The notes beneath the pieces were generated by a model. It was not told where the DNA came from. It saw only the letters and a program-made list of their open reading frames with translations, and made no database searches. Shown piece after piece: positions 1 through 13,300 of a DNA stretch of 64,000 nt. The DNA lies in assembly GCA_948470475.1 (NCBI GenBank), contig OX419343.1, forward strand, positions 23,622,569-23,686,568, in the 5' to 3' direction. The position numbers and the translations under genes are program-made. Positions within the stretch are counted from its first letter, which is position 1; every line of letters starts with the position of its first letter. Source of the DNA: Galaxea fascicularis (taxonomy: Eukaryota; Cnidaria; Anthozoa; Scleractinia; Euphylliidae).

Positions 1-108
1 CATTTTAACTATTCTAAACGGAATAGGGAAGCTGATGCATGCTCATGCATGCTTAATAGGCAATTTTGGCGTGTTCTGCTTCGTAAGTAATGGGGTGGCT
101 ACAATATT

Positions 109-1309
109 TTGCCAGTAAAACTGGATGACTCGACGCTTATGCAAAACATAGATGAAACAAGACAGTTGGCGGACTTGTTGCATGGCGACTTTACCAAGGA
201 GTTACGTACCCAGAAATCATCTCGTGCGTCAACGCGGAAATTTTGGACCAGCGGCACAAGCTGCCGTAAAATAGCTTATGTTCGGTCTGCTGAAAGAGTA
301 AATAGGTACTGAAATGGGGAAGAGAACTGAAAGACCTTGAACCGAGCTTTGCTGGAAATACAGACCACGGACTCTAGGAGACTATTGTGCATTGGAAACG
401 CCAAGACAAAACTGGGTCTTTGTGGTGTTGTCCGAGGGCGCGCGTTCAAAGCAAAGACTTTTAGTTTGGTAGCGGAAAAAACGGTCATTTTCAGTGCTGA
501 AAATCGAGAGCTCTGCTGAATTGATTGGATGCTAAAGTTAACTTCGAACAACACGCTAAGCATTTGACAGTAACAGCGCGGTGCATTTCAACTTTTACTA
601 CAATTCTTCAAGCAGTAACGGTGCCGCATCATTACAGTATATGGGTCCCTGGCGACCCGGCAGCCATTGCAGTGGAGTCTCATTTAGGCGAGGGTTCAAA
701 TAAACTGCTGATGTATATGTGGTGTATTAACCCTTTAAATTGTTACATCAAAATTTAAATTGTTATTTGACTGTGGTCCCCTAAATAATTGCGATAGGAC
801 GATCCTGTGTTTAATTCTCGCGCGGGTTCTATGAGAAAACAAAAACAAGCTTTGAAAAAAAAAAAAAAAAAAAAAAAAAACTCAGCCGGTAGCGGTACCT
901 CCGTGTTTGGAGCGCTGTACCCTGACGATTAACCCCGAGATTTCGGCCCGGGGATCGCTTATACCAACTGAGCCCAGCACCCCGCACACCCGAGTGAATA
1001 TTCTGTCATCCCATGACAGCCAGTGAGGGAGAGATGTGTCGGCCCCTAAACCATTCGTGACAATCCCACTCCAAACGCGCAGCAAAGTACCGGTCCTACC
1101 TATCAAACTATGGATGAAAAATTTCTATTTAAACCTTATGTGATTTTTAGTCATTTTGTCATCCATGTGGTGTGCATTGACTACGTGCGCATGCGTATTG
1201 CCATTTTAACTATTCTAAACGGAATAGGGAAGCTGATGCATGCTCATGCATGCTTAATAGGCAATTTTGGCGTGTTCTGCTTCGTAAGTAATGGGGTGGC
1301 TACAATGTT
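109..1309. repeat. Representative satellite monomer (copy 1)
   Basis: This is one full period, in arbitrary phase. Landmarks: an AAATTTTGG tract at 238-246 followed by a short hairpin at 252-266; a CpG-rich middle; a poly(A) run at 855-880; a segment with tRNA-like D-arm sequence on the minus strand at 963-975; a perfect 7-bp hairpin at 1003-1019 (CTGTCAT, loop CCC, ATGACAG); and a GCATGC-TCAT-GCATGC palindrome pair at about 1238-1253. I recognise no 5S, snRNA, histone or rRNA sequence. The copy carries the rare T at 743 and G at 1307. Its origin is unknown; the poly(A) tract suggests a retroelement 3' end was captured in the founding unit. Confidence 0.9.
855..985 (-). other. tRNA-like segment followed by a T26 run within each monomer
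   Basis: Read on the minus strand, 975-963 is GGGCTCAGTTGGT, which matches the D-arm/box A of tRNA genes. About 95 nt downstream comes a 26-T run (the plus-strand A-run at 855-880), which would serve as a Pol III terminator. A short D-stem (GCT/AGC) can be drawn, and a CCCCG/CGGGG stem follows, but its loop is 11 nt instead of 7, and the box B position (about 934-923) fits the consensus poorly. It is therefore a decayed tRNA-derived or tRNA-like head, not a functional tRNA. The arrangement repeats in every full monomer. Transcription is unproven. Confidence 0.3.
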
Positions 1310-4300
1310 TTGCCAGTAAAACTGGATGACTCGACGCTTATGCAAAACATAGATGAAACAAGACAGTTGGCGGACTTGTTGCATGGCGACTTTACCAAGG
1401 AGTTACGTACCCAGAAATCATCTCGTGCGTCAACGCGGAAATTTTGGACCAGCGGCACAAGCTGCCGTAAAATAGCTTATGTTCGGTCTGCTGAAAGAGT
1501 AAATAGGTACTGAAATGGGGAAGAGAACTGAAAGACCTTGAACCGAGCTTTGCTGGAAATACAGACCACGGACTCTAGGAGACTATTGTGCATTGGAAAC
1601 GCCAAGACAAAACTGGGTCTTTGTGGTGTTGTCCGAGGGCGCGCGTTCAAAGCAAAGACTTTTAGTTTGGTAGCGGAAAAAACGGTCATTTTCAGTGCTG
1701 AAAATCGAGAGCTCTGCTGAATTGATTGGATGCTAAAGTTAACTTCGAACAACACGCTAAGCATTTGACAGTAACAGCGCGGTGCATTTCAACTTTTACT
1801 ACAATTCTTCAAGCAGTAACGGTGCCGCATCATTACAGTATATGGGTCCCTGGCGACCCGGCAGCCATTGCAGTGGAGTCTCATTTAGGCGAGGGTTCAA
1901 ATAAACTGCTGATGTATATGTGGTGTATTAACCCTTTAAATTGCTACATCAAAATTTAAATTGTTATTTGACTGTGGTCCCCTAAATAATTGCGATAGGA
2001 CGATCCTGTGTTTAATTCTCGCGCGGGTTCTATGAGAAAACAAAAACAAGCTTTGAAAAAAAAAAAAAAAAAAAAAAAAAAACTCAGCCGGTAGCGGTAC
2101 CTCCGTGTTTGGAGCGCTGTACCCTGACGATTAACCCCGAGATTTCGGCCCGGGGATCGCTTATACCAACTGAGCCCAGCACCCCGCACACCCGAGTGAA
2201 TATTCTGTCATCCCATGACAGCCAGTGAGGGAGAGATGTGTCGGCCCCTAAACCATTCGTGACAATCCCACTCCAAACGCGCAGCAAAGTACCGGTCCTA
2301 CCTATCAAACTATGGATGAAAAATTTCTATTTAAACCTTATGTGATTTTTAGTCATTTTGTCATCCATGTGGTGTGCATTGACTACGTGCGCATGCGTAT
2401 TGCCATTTTAACTATTCTAAACGGAATAGGGAAGCTGATGCATGCTCATGCATGCTTAATAGGCAATTTTGGCGTGTTCTGCTTCGTAAGTAATGGGGTG
2501 GCTACAATATTTTGCCAGTAAAACTGGATGACTCGACGCTTATGCAAAACATAGATGAAACAAGACAGTTGGCGGACTTGTTGCATGGCGACTTTACCAA
2601 GGAGTTACGTACCCAGAAATCATCTCGTGCGTCAACGCGGAAATTTTGGACCAGCGGCACAAGCTGCCGTAAAATAGCTTATGTTCGGTCTGCTGAAAGA
2701 GTAAATAGGTACTGAAATGGGGAAGAGAACTGAAAGACCTTGAACCGAGCTTTGCTGGAAATACAGACCACGGACTCTAGGAGACTATTGTGCATTGGAA
2801 ACGCCAAGACAAAACTGGGTCTTTGTGGTGTTGTCCGAGGGCGCGCGTTCAAAGCAAAGACTTTTAGTTTGGTAGCGGAAAAAACGGTCATTTTCAGTGC
2901 TGAAAATCGAGAGCTCTGCTGAATTGATTGGATGCTAAAGTTAACTTCGAACAACACGCTAAGCATTTGACAGTAACAGCGCGGTGCATTTCAACTTTTA
3001 CTACAATTCTTCAAGCAGTAACGGTGCCGCATCATTACAGTATATGGGTCCCTGGCGACCCGGCAGCCATTGCAGTGGAGTCTCATTTAGGCGAGGGTTC
3101 AAATAAACTGCTGATGTATATGTGGTGTATTAACCCTTTAAATTGCTACATCAAAATTTAAATTGTTATTTGACTGTGGTCCCCTAAATAATTGCGATAG
3201 GACGATCCTGTGTTTAATTCTCGCGCGGGTTCTATGAGAAAACAAAAACAAGCTTTGAAAAAAAAAAAAAAAAAAAAAAAAAAACTCAGCCGGTAGCGGT
3301 ACCTCCGTGTTTGGAGCGCTGTACCCTGACGATTAACCCCGAGATTTCGGCCCGGGGATCGCTTATACCAACTGAGCCCAGCACCCCGCACACCCGAGTG
3401 AATATTCTGTCATCCCATGACAGCCAGTGAGGGAGAGATGTGTCGGCCCCTAAACCATTCGTGACAATCCCACTCCAAACGCGCAGCAAAGTACCGGTCC
3501 TACCTATCAAACTATGGATGAAAAATTTCTATTTAAACCTTATGTGATTTTTAGTCATTTTGTCATCCATGTGGTGTGCATTGACTACGTGCGCATGCGT
3601 ATTGCCATTTTAACTATTCTAAACGGAATAGGGAAGCTGATGCATGCTCATGCATGCTTAATAGGCAATTTTGGCGTGTTCTGCTTCGTAAGTAATGGGG
3701 TGGCTACAATATTTTGCCAGTAAAACTGGATGACTCGACGCTTATGCAAAACATAGATGAAACAAGACAGTTGGCGGACTTGTTGCATGGCGACTTTACC
3801 AAGGAGTTACGTACCCAGAAATCATCTCGTGCGTCAACGCGGAAATTTTGGACCAGCGGCACAAGCTGCCGTAAAATAGCTTATGTTCGGTCTGCTGAAA
3901 GAGTAAATAGGTACTGAAATGGGGAAGAGAACTGAAAGACCTTGAACCGAGCTTTGCTGGAAATACAGACCACGGACTCTAGGAGACTATTGTGCATTGG
4001 AAACGCCAAGACAAAACTGGGTCTTTGTGGTGTTGTCCGAGGGCGCGCGTTCAAAGCAAAGACTTTTAGTTTGGTAGCGGAAAAAACGGTCATTTTCAGT
4101 GCTGAAAATCGAGAGCTCTGCTGAATTGATTGGATGCTAAAGTTAACTTCGAACAACACGCTAAGCATTTGACAGTAACAGCGCGGTGCATTTCAACTTT
4201 TACTACAATTCTTCAAGCAGTAACGGTGCCGCATCATTACAGTATATGGGTCCCTGGCGACCCGGCAGCCATTGCAGTGGAGTCTCATTTAGGCGAGGGT

Positions 4301-7300
4301 TCAAATAAACTGCTGATGTATATGTGGTGTATTAACCCTTTAAATTGTTACATCAAAATTTAAATTGTTATTTGACTGTGGTCCCCTAAATAATTGCGAT
4401 AGGACGATCCTGTGTTTAATTCTCGCGCGGGTTCTATGAGAAAACAAAAACAAGCTTTGAAAAAAAAAAAAAAAAAAAAAAAAAACTCAGCCGGTAGCGG
4501 TACCTCCGTGTTTGGAGCGCTGTACCCTGACGATTAACCCCGAGATTTCGGCCCGGGGATCGCTTATACCAACTGAGCCCAGCACCCCGCACACCCGAGT
4601 GAATATTCTGTCATCCCATGACAGCCAGTGAGGGAGAGATGTGTCGGCCCCTAAACCATTCGTGACAATCCCACTCCAAACGCGCAGCAAAGTACCGGTC
4701 CTACCTATCAAACTATGGATGAAAAATTTCTATTTAAACCTTATGTGATTTTTAGTCATTTTGTCATCCATGTGGTGTGCATTGACTACGTGCGCATGCG
4801 TATTGCCATTTTAACTATTCTAAACGGAATAGGGAAGCTGATGCATGCTCATGCATGCTTAATAGGCAATTTTGGCGTGTTCTGCTTCGTAAGTAATGGG
4901 GTGGCTACAATATTTTGCCAGTAAAACTGGATGACTCGACGCTTATGCAAAACATAGATGAAACAAGACAGTTGGCGGACTTGTTGCATGGCGACTTTAC
5001 CAAGGAGTTACGTACCCAGAAATCATCTCGTGCGTCAACGCGGAAATTTTGGACCAGCGGCACAAGCTGCCGTAAAATAGCTTATGTTCGGTCTGCTGAA
5101 AGAGTAAATAGGTACTGAAATGGGGAAGAGAACTGAAAGACCTTGAACCGAGCTTTGCTGGAAATACAGACCACGGACTCTAGGAGACTATTGTGCATTG
5201 GAAACGCCAAGACAAAACTGGGTCTTTGTGGTGTTGTCCGAGGGCGCGCGTTCAAAGCAAAGACTTTTAGTTTGGTAGCGGAAAAAACGGTCATTTTCAG
5301 TGCTGAAAATCGAGAGCTCTGCTGAATTGATTGGATGCTAAAGTTAACTTCGAACAACACGCTAAGCATTTGACAGTAACAGCGCGGTGCATTTCAACTT
5401 TTACTACAATTCTTCAAGCAGTAACGGTGCCGCATCATTACAGTATATGGGTCCCTGGCGACCCGGCAGCCATTGCAGTGGAGTCTCATTTAGGCGAGGG
5501 TTCAAATAAACTGCTGATGTATATGTGGTGTATTAACCCTTTAAATTGCTACATCAAAATTTAAATTGTTATTTGACTGTGGTCCCCTAAATAATTGCGA
5601 TAGGACGATCCTGTGTTTAATTCTCGCGCGGGTTCTATGAGAAAACAAAAACAAGCTTTGAAAAAAAAAAAAAAAAAAAAAAAAAAACTCAGCCGGTAGC
5701 GGTACCTCCGTGTTTGGAGCGCTGTACCCTGACGATTAACCCCGAGATTTCGGCCCGGGGATCGCTTATACCAACTGAGCCCAGCACCCCGCACACCCGA
5801 GTGAATATTCTGTCATCCCATGACAGCCAGTGAGGGAGAGATGTGTCGGCCCCTAAACCATTCGTGACAATCCCACTCCAAACGCGCAGCAAAGTACCGG
5901 TCCTACCTATCAAACTATGGATGAAAAATTTCTATTTAAACCTTATGTGATTTTTAGTCATTTTGTCATCCATGTGGTGTGCATTGACTACGTGCGCATG
6001 CGTATTGCCATTTTAACTATTCTAAACGGAATAGGGAAGCTGATGCATGCTCATGCATGCTTAATAGGCAATTTTGGCGTGTTCTGCTTCGTAAGTAATG
6101 GGGTGGCTACAATGTTTTGCCAGTAAAACTGGATGACTCGACGCTTATGCAAAACATAGATGAAACAAGACAGTTGGCGGACTTGTTGCATGGCGACTTT
6201 ACCAAGGAGTTACGTACCCAGAAATCATCTCGTGCGTCAACGCGGAAATTTTGGACCAGCGGCACAAGCTGCCGTAAAATAGCTTATGTTCGGTCTGCTG
6301 AAAGAGTAAATAGGTACTGAAATGGGGAAGAGAACTGAAAGACCTTGAACCGAGCTTTGCTGGAAATACAGACCACGGACTCTAGGAGACTATTGTGCAT
6401 TGGAAACGCCAAGACAAAACTGGGTCTTTGTGGTGTTGTCCGAGGGCGCGCGTTCAAAGCAAAGACTTTTAGTTTGGTAGCGGAAAAAACGGTCATTTTC
6501 AGTGCTGAAAATCGAGAGCTCTGCTGAATTGATTGGATGCTAAAGTTAACTTCGAACAACACGCTAAGCATTTGACAGTAACAGCGCGGTGCATTTCAAC
6601 TTTTACTACAATTCTTCAAGCAGTAACGGTGCCGCATCATTACAGTATATGGGTCCCTGGCGACCCGGCAGCCATTGCAGTGGAGTCTCATTTAGGCGAG
6701 GGTTCAAATAAACTGCTGATGTATATGTGGTGTATTAACCCTTTAAATTGCTACATCAAAATTTAAATTGTTATTTGACTGTGGTCCCCTAAATAATTGC
6801 GATAGGACGATCCTGTGTTTAATTCTCGCGCGGGTTCTATGAGAAAACAAAAACAAGCTTTGAAAAAAAAAAAAAAAAAAAAAAAAAAACTCAGCCGGTA
6901 GCGGTACCTCCGTGTTTGGAGCGCTGTACCCTGACGATTAACCCCGAGATTTCGGCCCGGGGATCGCTTATACCAACTGAGCCCAGCACCCCGCACACCC
7001 GAGTGAATATTCTGTCATCCCATGACAGCCAGTGAGGGAGAGATGTGTCGGCCCCTAAACCATTCGTGACAATCCCACTCCAAACGCGCAGCAAAGTACC
7101 GGTCCTACCTATCAAACTATGGATGAAAAATTTCTATTTAAACCTTATGTGATTTTTAGTCATTTTGTCATCCATGTGGTGTGCATTGACTACGTGCGCA
7201 TGCGTATTGCCATTTTAACTATTCTAAACGGAATAGGGAAGCTGATGCATGCTCATGCATGCTTAATAGGCAATTTTGGCGTGTTCTGCTTCGTAAGTAA

Positions 7301-10300
7301 TGGGGTGGCTACAATATTTTGCCAGTAAAACTGGATGACTCGACGCTTATGCAAAACATAGATGAAACAAGACAGTTGGCGGACTTGTTGCATGGCGACT
7401 TTACCAAGGAGTTACGTACCCAGAAATCATCTCGTGCGTCAACGCGGAAATTTTGGACCAGCGGCACAAGCTGCCGTAAAATAGCTTATGTTCGGTCTGC
7501 TGAAAGAGTAAATAGGTACTGAAATGGGGAAGAGAACTGAAAGACCTTGAACCGAGCTTTGCTGGAAATACAGACCACGGACTCTAGGAGACTATTGTGC
7601 ATTGGAAACGCCAAGACAAAACTGGGTCTTTGTGGTGTTGTCCGAGGGCGCGCGTTCAAAGCAAAGACTTTTAGTTTGGTAGCGGAAAAAACGGTCATTT
7701 TCAGTGCTGAAAATCGAGAGCTCTGCTGAATTGATTGGATGCTAAAGTTAACTTCGAACAACACGCTAAGCATTTGACAGTAACAGCGCGGTGCATTTCA
7801 ACTTTTACTACAATTCTTCAAGCAGTAACGGTGCCGCATCATTACAGTATATGGGTCCCTGGCGACCCGGCAGCCATTGCAGTGGAGTCTCATTTAGGCG
7901 AGGGTTCAAATAAACTGCTGATGTATATGTGGTGTATTAACCCTTTAAATTGCTACATCAAAATTTAAATTGTTATTTGACTGTGGTCCCCTAAATAATT
8001 GCGATAGGACGATCCTGTGTTTAATTCTCGCGCGGGTTCTATGAGAAAACAAAAACAAGCTTTGAAAAAAAAAAAAAAAAAAAAAAAAAACTCAGCCGGT
8101 AGCGGTACCTCCGTGTTTGGAGCGCTGTACCCTGACGATTAACCCCGAGATTTCGGCCCGGGGATCGCTTATACCAACTGAGCCCAGCACCCCGCACACC
8201 CGAGTGAATATTCTGTCATCCCATGACAGCCAGTGAGGGAGAGATGTGTCGGCCCCTAAACCATTCGTGACAATCCCACTCCAAACGCGCAGCAAAGTAC
8301 CGGTCCTACCTATCAAACTATGGATGAAAAATTTCTATTTAAACCTTATGTGATTTTTAGTCATTTTGTCATCCATGTGGTGTGCATTGACTACGTGCGC
8401 ATGCGTATTGCCATTTTAACTATTCTAAACGGAATAGGGAAGCTGATGCATGCTCATGCATGCTTAATAGGCAATTTTGGCGTGTTCTGCTTCGTAAGTA
8501 ATGGGGTGGCTACAATATTTTGCCAGTAAAACTGGATGACTCGACGCTTATGCAAAACATAGATGAAACAAGACAGTTGGCGGACTTGTTGCATGGCGAC
8601 TTTACCAAGGAGTTACGTACCCAGAAATCATCTCGTGCGTCAACGCGGAAATTTTGGACCAGCGGCACAAGCTGCCGTAAAATAGCTTATGTTCGGTCTG
8701 CTGAAAGAGTAAATAGGTACTGAAATGGGGAAGAGAACTGAAAGACCTTGAACCGAGCTTTGCTGGAAATACAGACCACGGACTCTAGGAGACTATTGTG
8801 CATTGGAAACGCCAAGACAAAACTGGGTCTTTGTGGTGTTGTCCGAGGGCGCGCGTTCAAAGCAAAGACTTTTAGTTTGGTAGCGGAAAAAACGGTCATT
8901 TTCAGTGCTGAAAATCGAGAGCTCTGCTGAATTGATTGGATGCTAAAGTTAACTTCGAACAACACGCTAAGCATTTGACAGTAACAGCGCGGTGCATTTC
9001 AACTTTTACTACAATTCTTCAAGCAGTAACGGTGCCGCATCATTACAGTATATGGGTCCCTGGCGACCCGGCAGCCATTGCAGTGGAGTCTCATTTAGGC
9101 GAGGGTTCAAATAAACTGCTGATGTATATGTGGTGTATTAACCCTTTAAATTGCTACATCAAAATTTAAATTGTTATTTGACTGTGGTCCCCTAAATAAT
9201 TGCGATAGGACGATCCTGTGTTTAATTCTCGCGCGGGTTCTATGAGAAAACAAAAACAAGCTTTGAAAAAAAAAAAAAAAAAAAAAAAAAACTCAGCCGG
9301 TAGCGGTACCTCCGTGTTTGGAGCGCTGTACCCTGACGATTAACCCCGAGATTTCGGCCCGGGGATCGCTTATACCAACTGAGCCCAGCACCCCGCACAC
9401 CCGAGTGAATATTCTGTCATCCCATGACAGCCAGTGAGGGAGAGATGTGTCGGCCCCTAAACCATTCGTGACAATCCCACTCCAAACGCGCAGCAAAGTA
9501 CCGGTCCTACCTATCAAACTATGGATGAAAAATTTCTATTTAAACCTTATGTGATTTTTAGTCATTTTGTCATCCATGTGGTGTGCATTGACTACGTGCG
9601 CATGCGTATTGCCATTTTAACTATTCTAAACGGAATAGGGAAGCTGATGCATGCTCATGCATGCTTAATAGGCAATTTTGGCGTGTTCTGCTTCGTAAGT
9701 AATGGGGTGGCTACAATATTTTGCCAGTAAAACTGGATGACTCGACGCTTATGCAAAACATAGATGAAACAAGACAGTTGGCGGACTTGTTGCATGGCGA
9801 CTTTACCAAGGAGTTACGTACCCAGAAATCATCTCGTGCGTCAACGCGGAAATTTTGGACCAGCGGCACAAGCTGCCGTAAAATAGCTTATGTTCGGTCT
9901 GCTGAAAGAGTAAATAGGTACTGAAATGGGGAAGAGAACTGAAAGACCTTGAACCGAGCTTTGCTGGAAATACAGACCACGGACTCTAGGAGACTATTGT
10001 GCATTGGAAACGCCAAGACAAAACTGGGTCTTTGTGGTGTTGTCCGAGGGCGCGCGTTCAAAGCAAAGACTTTTAGTTTGGTAGCGGAAAAAACGGTCAT
10101 TTTCAGTGCTGAAAATCGAGAGCTCTGCTGAATTGATTGGATGCTAAAGTTAACTTCGAACAACACGCTAAGCATTTGACAGTAACAGCGCGGTGCATTT
10201 CAACTTTTACTACAATTCTTCAAGCAGTAACGGTGCCGCATCATTACAGTATATGGGTCCCTGGCGACCCGGCAGCCATTGCAGTGGAGTCTCATTTAGG

Positions 10301-13300
10301 CGAGGGTTCAAATAAACTGCTGATGTATATGTGGTGTATTAACCCTTTAAATTGCTACATCAAAATTTAAATTGTTATTTGACTGTGGTCCCCTAAATAA
10401 TTGCGATAGGACGATCCTGTGTTTAATTCTCGCGCGGGTTCTATGAGAAAACAAAAACAAGCTTTGAAAAAAAAAAAAAAAAAAAAAAAAAACTCAGCCG
10501 GTAGCGGTACCTCCGTGTTTGGAGCGCTGTACCCTGACGATTAACCCCGAGATTTCGGCCCGGGGATCGCTTATACCAACTGAGCCCAGCACCCCGCACA
10601 CCCGAGTGAATATTCTGTCATCCCATGACAGCCAGTGAGGGAGAGATGTGTCGGCCCCTAAACCATTCGTGACAATCCCACTCCAAACGCGCAGCAAAGT
10701 ACCGGTCCTACCTATCAAACTATGGATGAAAAATTTCTATTTAAACCTTATGTGATTTTTAGTCATTTTGTCATCCATGTGGTGTGCATTGACTACGTGC
10801 GCATGCGTATTGCCATTTTAACTATTCTAAACGGAATAGGGAAGCTGATGCATGCTCATGCATGCTTAATAGGCAATTTTGGCGTGTTCTGCTTCGTAAG
10901 TAATGGGGTGGCTACAATATTTTGCCAGTAAAACTGGATGACTCGACGCTTATGCAAAACATAGATGAAACAAGACAGTTGGCGGACTTGTTGCATGGCG
11001 ACTTTACCAAGGAGTTACGTACCCAGAAATCATCTCGTGCGTCAACGCGGAAATTTTGGACCAGCGGCACAAGCTGCCGTAAAATAGCTTATGTTCGGTC
11101 TGCTGAAAGAGTAAATAGGTACTGAAATGGGGAAGAGAACTGAAAGACCTTGAACCGAGCTTTGCTGGAAATACAGACCACGGACTCTAGGAGACTATTG
11201 TGCATTGGAAACGCCAAGACAAAACTGGGTCTTTGTGGTGTTGTCCGAGGGCGCGCGTTCAAAGCAAAGACTTTTAGTTTGGTAGCGGAAAAAACGGTCA
11301 TTTTCAGTGCTGAAAATCGAGAGCTCTGCTGAATTGATTGGATGCTAAAGTTAACTTCGAACAACACGCTAAGCATTTGACAGTAACAGCGCGGTGCATT
11401 TCAACTTTTACTACAATTCTTCAAGCAGTAACGGTGCCGCATCATTACAGTATATGGGTCCCTGGCGACCCGGCAGCCATTGCAGTGGAGTCTCATTTAG
11501 GCGAGGGTTCAAATAAACTGCTGATGTATATGTGGTGTATTAACCCTTTAAATTGCTACATCAAAATTTAAATTGTTATTTGACTGTGGTCCCCTAAATA
11601 ATTGCGATAGGACGATCCTGTGTTTAATTCTCGCGCGGGTTCTATGAGAAAACAAAAACAAGCTTTGAAAAAAAAAAAAAAAAAAAAAAAAAACTCAGCC
11701 GGTAGCGGTACCTCCGTGTTTGGAGCGCTGTACCCTGACGATTAACCCCGAGATTTCGGCCCGGGGATCGCTTATACCAACTGAGCCCAGCACCCCGCAC
11801 ACCCGAGTGAATATTCTGTCATCCCATGACAGCCAGTGAGGGAGAGATGTGTCGGCCCCTAAACCATTCGTGACAATCCCACTCCAAACGCGCAGCAAAG
11901 TACCGGTCCTACCTATCAAACTATGGATGAAAAATTTCTATTTAAACCTTATGTGATTTTTAGTCATTTTGTCATCCATGTGGTGTGCATTGACTACGTG
12001 CGCATGCGTATTGCCATTTTAACTATTCTAAACGGAATAGGGAAGCTGATGCATGCTCATGCATGCTTAATAGGCAATTTTGGCGTGTTCTGCTTCGTAA
12101 GTAATGGGGTGGCTACAATATTTTGCCAGTAAAACTGGATGACTCGACGCTTATGCAAAACATAGATGAAACAAGACAGTTGGCGGACTTGTTGCATGGC
12201 GACTTTACCAAGGAGTTACGTACCCAGAAATCATCTCGTGCGTCAACGCGGAAATTTTGGACCAGCGGCACAAGCTGCCGTAAAATAGCTTATGTTCGGT
12301 CTGCTGAAAGAGTAAATAGGTACTGAAATGGGGAAGAGAACTGAAAGACCTTGAACCGAGCTTTGCTGGAAATACAGACCACGGACTCTAGGAGACTATT
12401 GTGCATTGGAAACGCCAAGACAAAACTGGGTCTTTGTGGTGTTGTCCGAGGGCGCGCGTTCAAAGCAAAGACTTTTAGTTTGGTAGCGGAAAAAACGGTC
12501 ATTTTCAGTGCTGAAAATCGAGAGCTCTGCTGAATTGATTGGATGCTAAAGTTAACTTCGAACAACACGCTAAGCATTTGACAGTAACAGCGCGGTGCAT
12601 TTCAACTTTTACTACAATTCTTCAAGCAGTAACGGTGCCGCATCATTACAGTATATGGGTCCCTGGCGACCCGGCAGCCATTGCAGTGGAGTCTCATTTA
12701 GGCGAGGGTTCAAATAAACTGCTGATGTATATGTGGTGTATTAACCCTTTAAATTGCTACATCAAAATTTAAATTGTTATTTGACTGTGGTCCCCTAAAT
12801 AATTGCGATAGGACGATCCTGTGTTTAATTCTCGCGCGGGTTCTATGAGAAAACAAAAACAAGCTTTGAAAAAAAAAAAAAAAAAAAAAAAAAACTCAGC
12901 CGGTAGCGGTACCTCCGTGTTTGGAGCGCTGTACCCTGACGATTAACCCCGAGATTTCGGCCCGGGGATCGCTTATACCAACTGAGCCCAGCACCCCGCA
13001 CACCCGAGTGAATATTCTGTCATCCCATGACAGCCAGTGAGGGAGAGATGTGTCGGCCCCTAAACCATTCGTGACAATCCCACTCCAAACGCGCAGCAAA
13101 GTACCGGTCCTACCTATCAAACTATGGATGAAAAATTTCTATTTAAACCTTATGTGATTTTTAGTCATTTTGTCATCCATGTGGTGTGCATTGACTACGT
13201 GCGCATGCGTATTGCCATTTTAACTATTCTAAACGGAATAGGGAAGCTGATGCATGCTCATGCATGCTTAATAGGCAATTTTGGCGTGTTCTGCTTCGTA

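Noticed and set aside
664..740. A hammerhead motif in the satellite, suggested by CTGATG near 707 and 34
   Set aside because: Neither site continues as CTGATGA with a stem II and a GAAA box at the required distance, on either strand.
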